A stretch of 64,000 bases of DNA from Zygaena filipendulae (lineage: Eukaryota; Arthropoda; Insecta; Lepidoptera; Zygaenidae): the NCBI GenBank assembly GCA_907165275.2, contig OU015649.1:3564001-3628000 (forward strand), given 5' to 3'. This document shows positions 1 through 13,321 of the stretch, in pieces. The notes under the pieces were generated by a model that ran no database searches, had not been told where the DNA came from, and saw only the letters and a program-made list of their open reading frames with translations. Made by a program: the position numbers and the translations under genes. Each line of letters begins with the position of its first letter. Position 1 is the stretch's first letter.

Positions 1-95
1 TGAACCAGGCCTCCCCCAAGGATCGCCACAACGACCAGTCCTGCGCTTCCCGCATTCTATGGCGTCCAGCGACTTTCACCAAATCGTTAGCCCAC
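1..95 (-). pseudogene. Non-LTR retrotransposon ORF2 C-terminal fragment
   Basis: Read on the minus strand, this stretch gives an open peptide containing WANDLVKVAG, REAQDWS and LWRSLGEAW. It resembles the extreme C-terminus of LINE reverse transcriptase ORFs that are common in insects. It is cut by the window edge and degenerate just beyond, so it is a dead fragment. Similarity is judged by eye. Confidence 0.55.
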
Positions 96-904
96 CTAAT
101 AGCGGTTGTAATTTTCAGTTGTTGGTAATAATGAGTGTCAATGTACCAATGCACCTATGTTGCGACATAGTAAACAATGTCACATAACCGATTTATAAAA
201 ACGTACTGAATAATCCGACAGGTACCTAGTTATCTAACTGTCGCTGCTGGCCAGCAAGGCCGTCGGATTTAATGATCTAATAGGGTTACAGGGGATTAGT
301 GGCGTTCTGTAGTAATGGAAACCCCGCCTCTTGTGAGGCTTCTGGACGAGAACCAAGTCTCAGTTGCGGAGTCGACTGGACGGCAGCGAGCTGTCGTCGC
401 TCCTACGAAAGAGTGAGTTTAAAAAATATATTGAAACTTTTGAAATTGCAGGTTTTAAGAATATAAACTAACCCCTTATTAGTAGAAACAGGTTTTGGTA
501 TCACGATTTTTTTTATCACAATTTAATATTTATTCAAGTCTTTTAAAAGTTTATTGATGTCAGAATTTATATTTAAGGAAACAATTCCGCGCGTCATTTT
601 TTTTGCACAAATAAATACTTAAACCTAATTATAGTAAAATTATATTATGCCTTTAATAAAATAGAAAACCTAATTTTTAGACTATAGCTCAACACTGAAT
701 TTCTGTGTAGATTGAGGCAAATCTAACCTAGGCAATAAAGTGCTAATAGATTTATAAGAGGTTTAATATTTAAATATCGCATTTTACATAGAAATTTGGA
801 TAAAAACAACATCAGAATAATTATGCAACATGAGAAAAATTATCGCTACGTTAACCGAAAAGAAATGTTCTGAACGTTAAAACATATTTTGTTCACCAGG
901 CAAA
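96..904. other. Upstream region of the myosin III gene
   Basis: No coding exon is supported here. A possible 5' UTR exon ends at 412 (AAAGA followed by gtgagt at 413). A matching acceptor (caccag) ends at 899, so the coding exon would start at 900, five bases before the ATG at 905. The rest is AT-rich. I could not point to a specific promoter element. Confidence 0.4.
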
Positions 905-3900
905 ATGAAGGACGGCATCAGCCCGTCTTCCTTGCCTAGCCCGCTCGATCGCTACAGTCTCATCACTAAGCTCGGCTCCGGGATATTCGGTGAAGTATAC
1001 AAAGCGTCGGACTCCCAAGCGGCCGGCAAAGCTGTCGCTGTCAAGATACAAACATATACCGATGACACCGAAATTCACATACAAGAAGAATATAAAATTC
1101 TTAGAGATTTCACAAATCATTCGAATCTGATCGATTTTTATGGCGTCTTCTGTGAGAAATCTGAAGGTGTTAAGAAAATATGGTTTGCATTGGAGGTAAA
1201 CGTGAACTTTACTCTATTTATTGATAACAAGCAAATGATTATTCACTCTTATTAGTACCTACTGTTACATTCGGTATTCATTTGGAAAACGCTAGAAAGA
1301 AATAGGTAAGTATATCGGATCTTCTTTCCCAGGGTTCAGGCGACGTTATCAAATTTGTGTGTATTTATAGTATTCAAAATAAATCCGTGTATGAATTAAT
1401 TTCTAGCTGTGCGAATTCGGATCCGTCATCGATATTGTCAGAAAACTGAATGCGTCCGAAAAAAAAATGTCCGAGGAGCACATCGCTTACATCCTCAAGT
1501 ATACGATCAAGGTAAGCCCATATTCGACTGACTATAAACATGTCGCTCGTCACATTCGAGCCGAGTGTGCTGTTTATAAAACAAAGGGCCTGCCAGTCCA
1601 CCTTTCAACGGCTGAATCAATTGGTGGATACTTCGAATTCAAAACTCAATTGTTCTCGGATCCGTGTCCCGGCAATATCTGTTGGTCGTGTGACGTCGAA
1701 TAAAATATTGGCCGACGAATGTCCACGTATGTTGAAATGCTTTCTAGGGTCATTACTTAAGATGCCCGCGGCTATATTTTGATGTGATTCGCGAAAGAAC
1801 CGTCGAAGTTGTCGATGCGAATGTCGGAGCGCGCCCTACAACACCGTGACGGCCCCCCATAGCGGAGCATCGCTCAATTATCGTAAATAATGCTCGCGTA
1901 CCCAAGATATACGCAGCTCAGCTCCAGTAGCCATTGGTCGTTGCATTCATCGATAACACAAAACAAAACCGATCTTACCTTCATCGCACCAAAGTCTGAA
2001 AAGGCATAATTCAAATGTTCTTCTTATGCCTTATACGAGTTAGGGAGTGTTAAATGCGTATTATCTTTATGCAAGCCACTTGACTCACAATACTACTATG
2101 TCCTTTTTGTACGGCAGATCTTCGACGTATAAGTATCTATCGATGTTGCATCTCGTAAAGTACGATTCGAGCCTTACTAGGGGGCGATTCATGGGTTTAT
2201 TTAAAATACTACCAAGTAGGTTAGAAATATTTTAACGGTAGGTATATATTTTAACCTATATGTCACAGGCAATTTGTTCATTTCGTCGATTTACAAACGG
2301 CGTCGTCAGTAATACAAAATTAACTGTGAAATTGGTCAGTTTACATAATTTTGCAAAGTTCTACTTTGCTTTATATCCAGTTATCCATATATTAGATACC
2401 TATACCAAGATCATCATCATTATAGTAAAACGTTACCTAGTTATACCCAACTGAATTAAAATTCAACATTACTAAACTAAAAGAGGAGCTGTGGTCAAAG
2501 GCCTAGCCAGTTAACCATTAAAATAACACTATCTCCTAACCTTAAAAGATTGTAATGAACGCATTAAATGTATAATATAATATATCGGACCAAGGAAAGC
2601 GGGTGACAGGCCGCTTCCGTCTGCACCAAGTCTCGATACGTATGCAAATTGCCCCAATGCATCTCGGGGGCTAGGGGCGTGACTGGCAGTGACTTTATAT
2701 CGCCGAGCTGTCTGTACAATCTGACGCTGTGACAGCGCAGGCTATTCGTTAGAGACGGTCGCTCCATCACCGCTTGTCAAATCGAAGTGCTGACTCCTTC
2801 AATTGGTCCAATCTGTACACGCGTCATTCAATTTATTATTCATTTCTAGGCTGTTATTTACCTGCACGAGAACAAAATAATTCACCGCAATATACGGTGC
2901 AGCAACATTTTAATAACAAAAGATGGTGAAGTGAAACTGTCCGATTTCGGCCTATCTCATAAATTGAATGATTCTCATGATAGAACGAACGATATGATAG
3001 GATCACCTAGTTGGATGGCGCCCGAAATTGTTGCTTGCAAAGAGGATGGTTATGACAACAGAACTGATGTGTGGGCGTTGGGAATAACTACAATAGAAAT
3101 GGCAGATGGTAAAGCGCCTTTTGAATATATGCATCCGACAAGAGCGCTGTTTCAAATATTAAGAAATCCACCACCGGGAATATCTAAGGCTTCCATGTGG
3201 TCTAATGATATTAATGATTTCATCACGGAGTAAGTTAAGAGACTATTTACCACTATTATCAATTTTACTTAGATAATACGCGCAGTAACATATATACAGA
3301 CATATATACAGAAAGACAGACAGAATTTCTAAAGAATGTTACATATTTTGCTAGAGTTAAAAATTCACATTATTCTCGTTCATTTTTTTTTTATGTTGTA
3401 CATAATGTACATACCTAATTACCTAATAAGGCAAACAAATTTGGCACATATTTAATTACGATTTTAGATGTCTTGAAAAAAATCCTGAACATAGACCTTT
3501 TATGGTGGAATTAGAAGAGCATCCTTTTATACAATCTGTGCCAGAAAATGATTACCATGTAAGTAAACAAAAATAAATTAAGTTTTAACATAATAATGAA
3601 TAATGAAACATCACCTACTATCTTTTTATTTTAGCTATCCACAGAACTTAAAATGCTGACATTAGATCTACAGAAAAAGGAAGCACAAAATAAAGCTCCG
3701 GAGCGAATAATAAAAAACAACCTCCTAATAACTGAAGGTGTAAAAGAACCAGAGAGTATGCAAGTTGAAGACCTAGCAGCCTTGGAGCATATCACGGAGG
3801 AAAATGTACTGTGTGAACTGCAAACTAAGCTAGCTAAAGGATATTTTACATCGTTCATTGGAGATATTCTATTAATTCTTAATCCTAATACTAGCACCGA

Positions 3901-6900
3901 CATGTACAATGAAAGTGTAAGAGAAATCACATACCGTTAAAGTTACTAGGTTTTTTAACAAATAAATAATAAAAATATAATCATTCCAATGTTTTATCGT
4001 TTTAGTATCATAAAAAATATGAATGCAAATCACGATCTGATAACAGACCCCATATCTTTGCGGTAGCCGACAGCGCCTACCAAGATGCTCTTCACCATAA
4101 CGAGCCTCAACACATTGTATTTTCGGGAGAAAGCAAATCGGGCAAAACCACCAATATGAACCATGCGTTGGCTCATCTAACTTACTTGGGAGCGATGAAA
4201 AATAACTTAGCTGAAAGAATTCGGCAAGCAACGACTGTGATTCAGGACGCAATGAGTGCGGGGACACCAATAAACGCAAATTCAACGAGAGGAATATTAC
4301 AAATACAAGTGACGTACGGCAGTTCTAATAAATTAAGTGGCGCTATATTTTGGCTCTATCAACTTGAGAAATGGCGTGTGTCATCTACAGATATGTAAGT
4401 AGTAGATATCTAATAAAGAGTTTCACAATAGATTCTTCCCATCATAAAACTAAGAGATTTAATTAATGGTGAACGTTAATTTTGTAGGACGCACGCGAAC
4501 TTTAATTTGCTTTACTATTTTTACGATGCCATGGAAGCCAATAATAGACTGGAAGAATTTAATTTAGAAAAACACAGAAAACATAGATATTTACGGATAT
4601 TAGATGAACCATCAAAGAGTCCGAAAGGAGTTAGAGAAAGTCCTAGAGATAACTTAAAAAAATATAAAGAATTTATAGATAACCTGATCTCCTTAGACTG
4701 GGAACAAGAAAATATAAGGATATTTGAAACTATTTTAGCTGCGATACTGATTCTTGGCAACGTCAGATTTAAGGATGGAAAAAACGGTTCAGCAGAAATT
4801 GAGAACACTGAAGAAGCGAAGAAAGTGGCTAAATTACTTTCTTTGGAACAAGCGAAGTTTCTATGGGCATTAATTAATTATTGTGTGGTTGAAAGGGGAC
4901 AAGCTCTCAAAAGAACGCATTCTACTGACGAAGCAAGAGACGCAAGAGACACATTAGCTAGTGCTTTGTACCAGAGATTGATAGATTGGATGATTACTAT
5001 CATCAACTTTAAATTATCTTTTATGAGATCTGTATTGTGAGTAATATAGGATAATGATTATATTATTTCGTATGTATTTTATTATTGTATATGCAATGTA
5101 AATGTGGTTTATTTTTACAGCGGCGATAAATACTCAGTGAGTTTAATGGACATGTTTGGTTTTGAATGTTACCACCGAAATAGATTGGAGCAAATCATTG
5201 TAAATACCACCAATGAGCAAATACAATTTCTTTACAACCAAAGAATATTCGCTTGGGAAATTCTAGAAACAGCTGAAGAAGAAATAAATTCTGTTTCTCT
5301 ACATTTTTATGACAATAAAAATTCGGTGGATCAACTCATGGGGCGACCCCGTGGACTTTTTTATATTTTAGACGAAGCCAGTCGAATCGGAAACGGACAG
5401 GAGTTTATACTGAGTATGAAAACTATCTCCAACTATTGTTATTTGAGAATGTAAAGTAAAATGAAGTATTAGTATAGTACATTCTAATTAGTATTATTGT
5501 TGTATGTTTAGGTACGATCAAAAATGCTAGTAAAGGACCAAATGTGTACATAAAACTCAGTGGAAGTCACGAGTTCAGCATAGCTCATTACACCGGTAAA
5601 GTAAGTTACGACGCCCGAGAAATGGCGGATAAAAATAAAGACTTTCTTCCTCCTGAAATGATTGAGACGATGAGAGCATCTGCCGATACCACTGTACAGC
5701 AATTATTCAAAAATAAATTAACTAAAACTGGTAATCTTACACTGTTGCCGAACCAATCCAATAATGTTGAAGCTAAATCTAAATCTGAAAAAGAAGCTGC
5801 AAATGCAAACAGTAAAGGGCGAGTAAGTATTATCACCCCACGGGGAACACTTATAGGTATTTTCTAAAGTAAAAATCGGATGTTTTCTTACCCTGTACAT
5901 AAACAACATAAATATAAAACACGTAGGTAAATCTTTACTAATAATACTTATAAACTTTGAAAATTGTTCACTTTCAGAAATACAATACGTTATCTAGAGG
6001 ACAGTATTCCCAAGTGCATAGAATGAGGACCGCTGCGGCTACGTATAGAGCGACTAGCTTAGAGATTCTCAAGCAATTATCCGTTGGACCCGGAAGTGGA
6101 GGCACGCACTTCGTGAGATGCATCAGAGCAGATCTCTATGATAATCCAAGAGGTTTCCAAACAGAAGTTGTGCGACAACAGCTCAGAGCGTTAGCCGTAG
6201 TGGATACGGCTAAAGCACGTCAGCGAGGATTCCCTTGTCGCATACCATTCGCTGAATTTATTCGACGGTAAGAAATTAATTTATCACTGGTTACATCTAT
6301 ATCTGTTACATAACTACCATATTGTCACGGTAAAAACTCATATTTACCGTGATATTGTGTTGGCAAATAAATTTTGTTTTCTTTCTTACTTTCTTATTAT
6401 AATAAAAAAGAACTTTGGAACCATTTTGGAAGACCGCCGATCAAATAAGGTTTCTTCTGACTAAACGCACTCAGTTGACAAAATTTATTGTATATAATTA
6501 CTTACTATATACATAAATTGCTCGCGATATTACACACACATTGTTCCCGGTTTCACTCTTATAAAAGATGCACTGGTATAATAGTATCTTTGTCTCTACT
6601 TAAATCGGGCTTTAATTATTAGGTGATAGAGCAAAAAAAACGTCATAGGTATATGAATTGACTAATATTGAAAATTCACATTGAAGCTTCGCTACCTGTG
6701 GGGTTTTTTGTTTTATTATATTTTACCATCAGTCAATTAAACAAAGACTTTATTTTATTCTTATTGTAATTTCTCTCCTTGTGCACAGATATCGTTTTCT
6801 GGCATTCGATTTCGATGAAAATGTGGACGAAACTAAAGATAATTGTAGATTGCTTCTGATCCGCCTGAAAATGGAAGGATGGCAGTTAGGGAAAACGAAA

Positions 6901-9709
6901 GTTTTCTTGACGTATTATAATGAAGAGTTCTTGGCACGGTAAGACTTAAGCATAAAAATAAGTTTAACATAATTTGTTAAATGCTAATTAGAAATTAACA
7001 TTAATTTAATGGACATCTCTGGTTGCGACAGTTTTGTTTTAAAAATCTTTACTTAAAATTAAGTAATCATTAACACGACTCTGAGGGCGGCCGTAAGTAA
7101 GTACCAAATAGTGCCTACTATTATTTAAGTACCTATAGGTACCTATTTTAATGCTAATACTTGTAACAGATTATATGAAACACAAGTAAAGAAGATTGTG
7201 AAAGTACAGTGCATGATGAGAGCTTATTTAGCGAGAAGAAAAGCTACCAAAAGCAAAGCTAAAACCCAGCACAGTAAGTACTTAAAATTCAAAATGAACC
7301 TACTAGCTATTATTGAGGAAGTAATCTTTTTAAACTATATATTTTTCATAGTAAAGGAACTAAAGAAACAACAGTCACAAAACATCTCCGAGGATGAAGC
7401 TGCAATTTTGATCCAAAAAGGTACAAAAAACTTTATTTTAAATTATATAATATCACCACTATAAATACTTGGGAACACTAATAAAAATGTTTTTACAGCT
7501 TATCGAGGTTACGTAGTGCGAAAAGCGTATGAACCTTTAATAAAACCAACAGGTGAAATTGACGAGACCACATCGGTGTTTCTGAAAAGATTCGCTATGA
7601 AATGGAAAAGTCGATCCATATTCCAAGTGTTGCTTCAATATAGAGCAGTACGTTACCAGGACTTGGTGCATTTTTCACAGCAGGTTAATTATTTATTTTA
7701 TTTATTTAGTTTGTTTATTATAGCTTATAGGTTAAAGTGGCATAGCATAAATTCTACGTTATAGGTTACAAAGCTGCAGCATATTTAGGAGTTATTTAGG
7801 TTTCACATTATAAATATCAACAAACATTTACGTATATAATAGTAAAATTGATAGGCTAACATTAAAAAGATTTTTTAAAAGTCTACCTCTAAAGGGGATG
7901 TGAGGGTGAAGATGGGGCTAAGTTTAATGTAGATATAAGTTTAAATTCAAGAAAATCGGTATTTGAGCTATCATATTTAAACATCAGGGGAGCAGCAAGT
8001 TAACGGAAAAAAAACAAGTTAGGTACAATAAATATAAATAAAAATGAAAAGCTGTTCGTTTGACGAGCGCATCACTTGAGAACTGCTGGACAGATTTGAA
8101 AGTGCTTTTCTTACGGCAGTGCATTTTGAAAGCGTATCTATCTATAATTACCTAAACATGTTTATCAAAATGCGTATTTTGTTCCAATTCAGATTCACAT
8201 TTACAACCAGTCGGTTTTGGAGGCACTGCTCAACACTGCCACTTCGGTTCTGTTAGATCGAGTCAACACGAAGGCCAGAGAAGCCGATTTTCTCGGCTCG
8301 GGACCGCCGACTGTTTGGAAGTTACCGTTCCGAATTGATCAACTGCAGTATTTTGATACGTCGCCCATGTGTGACCCAACCATCAAAAGCAAGTGAGTAC
8401 CTACCTACCTATACTGAGTTGCGGAGGGCTTGGTGACTTTACGAAAATCATTTCTACCGATTAACTTGATTCACAAGACAACTTTATCATCATCCCGATT
8501 ATACTGAAGTTTTTCCATGGTAAAGCCAAGTAGGTAAGTAGTTAGATATAAGTTTTAAGATGAGATATTTTTTTCTGTGATGGTTCTTATTTTTTGGTTT
8601 TTCCACTCGAATAATATTTAGACATAGATAAGCAATAGTGTGTTAACCCACACTGGAGAAATTTGGAGTAAAGTAAATCGTGTTTTAAAAGCAATAGCGC
8701 ATTAGCGCCTTTATTTTGGCTGCATATTTTTTTATGTCCAACAATTTGTTAGTATTTAAACAATGTAATTATTTAAAAACATAATTAACAAACCTTCTAT
8801 AACTCTCAATAAAGCGTTTTGTATCAATAACTCAGTGTTAACATAAATTACTGCTTACCGGCATCCATTTATATTTGTGGCAGATTGTGTATCTCGGATT
8901 TATAATACGAATGTAACACTCGTTACAGCGACACGTTCGCGAGTCAGTACGACTCCGACAACGAGCAGTGGGACGAACCGTTGAAACGGAGATTCAACTC
9001 GGCGCAGAGCGAGCCGGAGAAAATCACCGTCGGCACCCAGACGCTGATACACGTGCCGTTCTGCCGGGACCCCACCGTGCCCGTGCCGAAGCTGCCGCCG
9101 GACGAGCCCGTCATACTATCCACCGACATCCCCAGCGACCGGCCCGGCGTTTACAAGAAGAAACCAGCTCAAACACCACCGAGTTACTACAAACCGCCCG
9201 CCCCGTGGTCGGGGGCCCGCGACGAGACCCACACGCTAGAGAACAGCACACCGAGGCTGATCAAAACGAAGAGTCTGCACGGATTCAACAACGCCGACAT
9301 GCAAGACCCGATACGGGAGCTGCAAGCGCTGGCGAAGTCCACCGCGGACGTGAGCGACGATTCGCCCCCGTTCAATTTTCAAGCGATGCTTAAAAAGACA
9401 CCGAAGAACAGGGCGTCGATGAAGAGATACGACGAGATGGGGGGCGGTTTTGTGGACGAGGAAAGGGGGTTGCCATCGCGAACTCCGTCACGGAAGTCCA
9501 CGCCGGCGCCCGCGCCACCCGCTCTTCGGTCGATGAGCAGGGAAGACAGAACGCCCCCGAGGGAGCAAACGATGACTCGTTCCAGATCGGGCACCCTCGA
9601 ATCCAGTTATGCGAGAGTCGCAGATAATAAATGCGAAAGTGAAAATTCGAGTGAGAAGGTGCAGCTGGCGCCAGGCATCACCGTGGAGGGTGCGGTCGCT
9701 GATTTGTGA
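905..9709 (+). CDS. ninaC: Class III myosin, NINAC-type (kinase-myosin)
   Basis: Exons: 905-1195, 1407-1511, 2850-3229, 3468-3558, 3635-3916, 4006-4394, 4488-5036, 5121-5413, 5512-5822, 5978-6267, 6789-6938, 7170-7273, 7352-7420, 7499-7683, 8193-8392, 8929-9709. They encode about 1,489 aa, close to the long Drosophila NINAC form. Residues 17-289 are a Ser/Thr kinase domain: glycine loop GSGIFGEVY, VAVK lysine 47, HRN at 144-146 instead of HRD, DFG 164-166, and an APE motif. The myosin motor follows, with P-loop GESKSGKT near residue 424 and switch II DMFGFE. Two IQ motifs (VQCMMRAYLARR, LIQKAYRGYVVRK) should bind calmodulin. The last exon encodes a Ser/Pro/Arg-rich, GC-rich tail ending VADL. 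In flies NINAC acts in rhabdomeres in phototransduction and arrestin/calmodulin handling; that role here is inferred. The kinase-plus-motor fusion makes the family call firm. Confidence 0.93.
8808..8813 (+). promoter_or_regulatory. Intronic AATAAA poly(A) signal, possible short myosin III isoform
   Basis: A canonical AATAAA sits in the last intron (8393-8928). Reading through the donor at 8393 adds one Lys codon and then TGA at once, giving about 1,230 aa that ends near CDPTIKSK. Fly NINAC also has a short form with a different tail. Use of this site is inferred. Confidence 0.4.
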
Positions 9710-10062
9710 AAATCGAAACGGCATTCTCGTGAAAAATATTGTTTATTAATCCCCATTGCAATATGGAAGTTCACTTACATAATTATTGTTATACATTTTT
9801 TATCATTTAAATTATGGCATGTGACAAAATATATTATTATTACTTTTAACATTTAAGTTTTAAAGCCGTAAGTTCTATGTCATAAGATTTTGTGATCAAT
9901 CTCGATCATAATATCATAATACACATAAAAAAACGCATATGTATACTAATATACATGAGAAATTATACTTCTTTGGCACAATGTTGCGTTAGTTGCCAAC
10001 TTCATGCCCGTCACATCCGTACGTTAGTTTCATGCGCGTAACTTTCGGAAAATCACAGAGCA

Positions 10063-10068
10063 AATAAA
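10063..10068 (+). promoter_or_regulatory. Candidate poly(A) signal of the long myosin III transcript
   Basis: First clear AATAAA after the stop codon at 9709, about 355 bases downstream. Position and motif are the only support. Confidence 0.35.
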
Positions 10069-13000
10069 TTAACTAGAGAGGACATGTAGGCGGAGCAGAC
10101 GCGCCACCGTTGCAAATGAAGCTAGAGCAAATGCTCTAACTTGCCCAAAATTTCTTTTGCTGCCATGCCAAGTGGGTAAGTATATTTACCACAATATTCC
10201 CAAAACTGGGAATTTTGAAAACAGTGACTAAGTAAAACATAACCATAAAGCGTTAAATAAATTTCTTTAAGATAATGTTTTAGTACGTGATGAATAGTTT
10301 TGCGTACGAAAATCACCCGGCGACAATGGTTTTCATCTGCTTTCATATTAAAATAAGTTGATGTCCCTTCTATCTGGTTTTTTCTGATCCGTGGTTAAAA
10401 TACTCTCAACATGTAAAAAGAAGTATAACTTCAAAAATTATTCGAATGACTCATTTCTGACAAAAATATTACTTACATTAATTGTTTTAAAGTTATGTAA
10501 GTATTCTAAAAAAGATTTTAGGCATTTGTTACATACATAGTACAAAAATATAGAATATCGATTTATTTTTCTCACTTATCATTCTAATTAATAATAACTT
10601 AGTTTATTATTTAATTGCTTTGGTAACTTATTATATTATTATCACTTATTTTATAAACTGGTCATGTATTTATGTATTAGAAATACAAAACGATAGTGCT
10701 CTTAAATAGCTAGCTATAAAAGGTAAGTAGCATTGTTTAATTTGAACAATATTTAGGTATTCAAATTTGATATTAATATACTGCGGACTACCTTGTATTC
10801 TCGAAGCTCTTTCGTAAAATTTGTACAAATATGATATGTACCTTGTACTATCTGGAAATTATTTAACATAAATGTTTTTTTTGTTGAAATGGAAATGGAC
10901 TTTCTGCGATTTGCTTGCAGGCAGTTCATAGACTAAAAATCAGTTATAATCATATATCTTCTTTTAGTTTTATGTTTTCGAAGACAAAATTCGAATAAAT
11001 TACAAAAATATGTTTCTTTTCTTATTTTAAACTTACCTATTACCTAGAGAATCTTTTGCGTAAAAAGTTAAAATTTTTAAAAATCCAAACCACACACTAT
11101 ATATATTTTAAGACAATTTATCTGCCAACTCTTCTCTTCGTAAAACCATTATCACTAATATTGTAATATCATAATTTTCGAATCACAATCTTAAATTTTA
11201 TTGCTGTATATCATCTTATTAATTGACTTATTGATAACCTTATAAAAATACACCTACCAGAGCAATTACCGTGGTATTATAAAAATAGTTACATTCATTT
11301 TAAATTCTCAAACTCTGATATTTAATTTCATTCATTATTTTCTTTTGCTCTAAATTTGTGTATATATTGAATTTTTTGTCTTTTTCAACTTTATTTGCAC
11401 ACACCAAGTCGTTTTAGAAAACAGAATTGGTAATTTGATTAAATTGAAACAAAATTAGTTTTATTGTAACTCCATCTTTAAATTTAGAGAACTCTAAGCC
11501 ATAGAGACAAATAAAAATTTGTATGCATATTTCATGAAAAAGTTAATAGGTGTAAATTATTAAATATTTTTTAAACAACATTAAAATATGTCCCTTAAAT
11601 ATTATACCTATCATTTGACTTTTATTGAGATCATTGCATCTCTTAATAATAAATTCTTATTGATATTTGATTAGACTTAAAATATATTTTATGTTTTAAA
11701 GTACTTAGCAATTACAAATAATGCCTATGTACTGATCTTTAGATAAAAATATTATAAAAATACACGCATATCCGGACTGGCCGCAACTATATGGTAAGTA
11801 TACTTATCAATGAGTAAATTGGTCAAAACATACCTTAGCACTTAAAATCTTAAAATGACTATATAATATGACACTCACATTGAGACGTAAAAAAAACCGA
11901 CCAAGAGCGAGTTGAACTCGCGCACCGAGGGTTCCGTATAGAAAAAAGAAATGATGTTTTTTTGTAATGTAACTACAAATTTAGGTACCTACGGTTTTCG
12001 AATTTTTCCCTTTAATTGTAATAAGTAAAACGGATACTAAGATTTTTGATTCCTTTGCGAAAATATGCGAAAATATACGACACAAAAGGCTGTATATTTT
12101 GCGTTGACTTCCAAGTTAGATTTTTTACAGCTCCAAGGGATTGCAGACCTGAATATTTGATATTAATATCAACTGATACTTCCAGGCGTTCCTGAGAAAG
12201 AGGGTCTTGACAGACAGACAAACAGGTTTTTTTCCAGTTGAGATATGAAACTTTAAAAACGTAAATCATATAGCTATGGGCAAAAAAAATATTTCAAATG
12301 TCAGCTATATAGTATTAGCTAATTAGCTAATAGTTATGTTAGCTATTATTGATGAACAGTGTGCGGAAACAATGAAACAAGATGAAATGGGGCGTTCGTC
12401 GGGAGGTTGTCGTTTTATTATACAACTTTCCACAGGGCGTCTCATCAAGGTTCAACTGTGAAGTGTTGCTGCCAAAAGTTTTGGTAGTGCATTTCGATGT
12501 AAATAACTTCAGACGAAGAAAAAACATCTGGATTGGCTATATGGCCTGAGTTTCCTTTGCTTTCCCCGAAAGGGGTAATAAACTTTACGAAAAAAAAGAA
12601 ATCGACAGTAAAATAAAAAGGGGCAAATGCAAATTTGAAATTATAATAATTCTGCACAGTTAAAACTTTCGATATCAAATAATTTAAACTAAGAGTGCCA
12701 AAAACGGCAACTCTTTTTCAATTATTACCTAAGCTTATTATACCACGTCGCAATCGATCGTATCGATTTCTTTTTAATGTTATTATCGTTTTTTATCTTC
12801 GTCTCTTTTGACCCATACAGCAAAGTCAAAAGTTGATTTTATTCATAATCTTTTTTTTTTGTTAAATTTACCCCATGTTTATGCATGCATAGGTACAGCC
12901 AGTACATTTGTTTTTCTTTTCAGAAATTATTTACATTGAAATACGTCGGTGAAATGCATTTCGATTCTATACCGGGTCTTCTGGAAATAATTCTTCACAA

Positions 13001-13321
13001 TCGGACCTCAATGGGATGCTCTGTGGGAAGTTATATAGTAAAACTATAACCTACCTGCGACACTTAATTTCATGCTATTATCCTGTTTCCACACACTGTT
13101 CATCACTAATGGATCACTAGCTATTATGCAAATCCCACCACGTTTACACAATATCAACCACGATAAACTAATTTGTAAAACAAAGAAATAAAACTGACAT
13201 CTATTTTGCTCGAATGCCGCCGTAAGACCCATAATAATGATCTATTTAAAAAAAAAAACTTAGATTGGTTTTTTTTTTTTTCACCGCGAGCGGCGCGCCA
13301 GTTTCGCCACTGTCCGCGACC
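10069..13321. other. Intergenic AT-rich spacer between myosin III and the BTB gene
   Basis: The two flanking genes converge here. I see no ORF with splice sites or a protein-like composition. A repeat-like patch near 11888-11960 contains GAGCGAGTTGAACTCG and GAGGGTTCCGTA. The second string recurs near 60800, so it is a dispersed repeat. The rest is low-complexity A/T. Confidence 0.6.

Noticed and set aside
1467..1782. Plus ORFs after 1511
   Set aside because: They run past the gtaagc donor at 1512 into an intron; the kinase sequence resumes at 2850.
8968..9393. 141-codon ORF in another frame of the last myosin III exon
   Set aside because: It is a high-GC shadow; the frame that continues the upstream exons ends at 9709.
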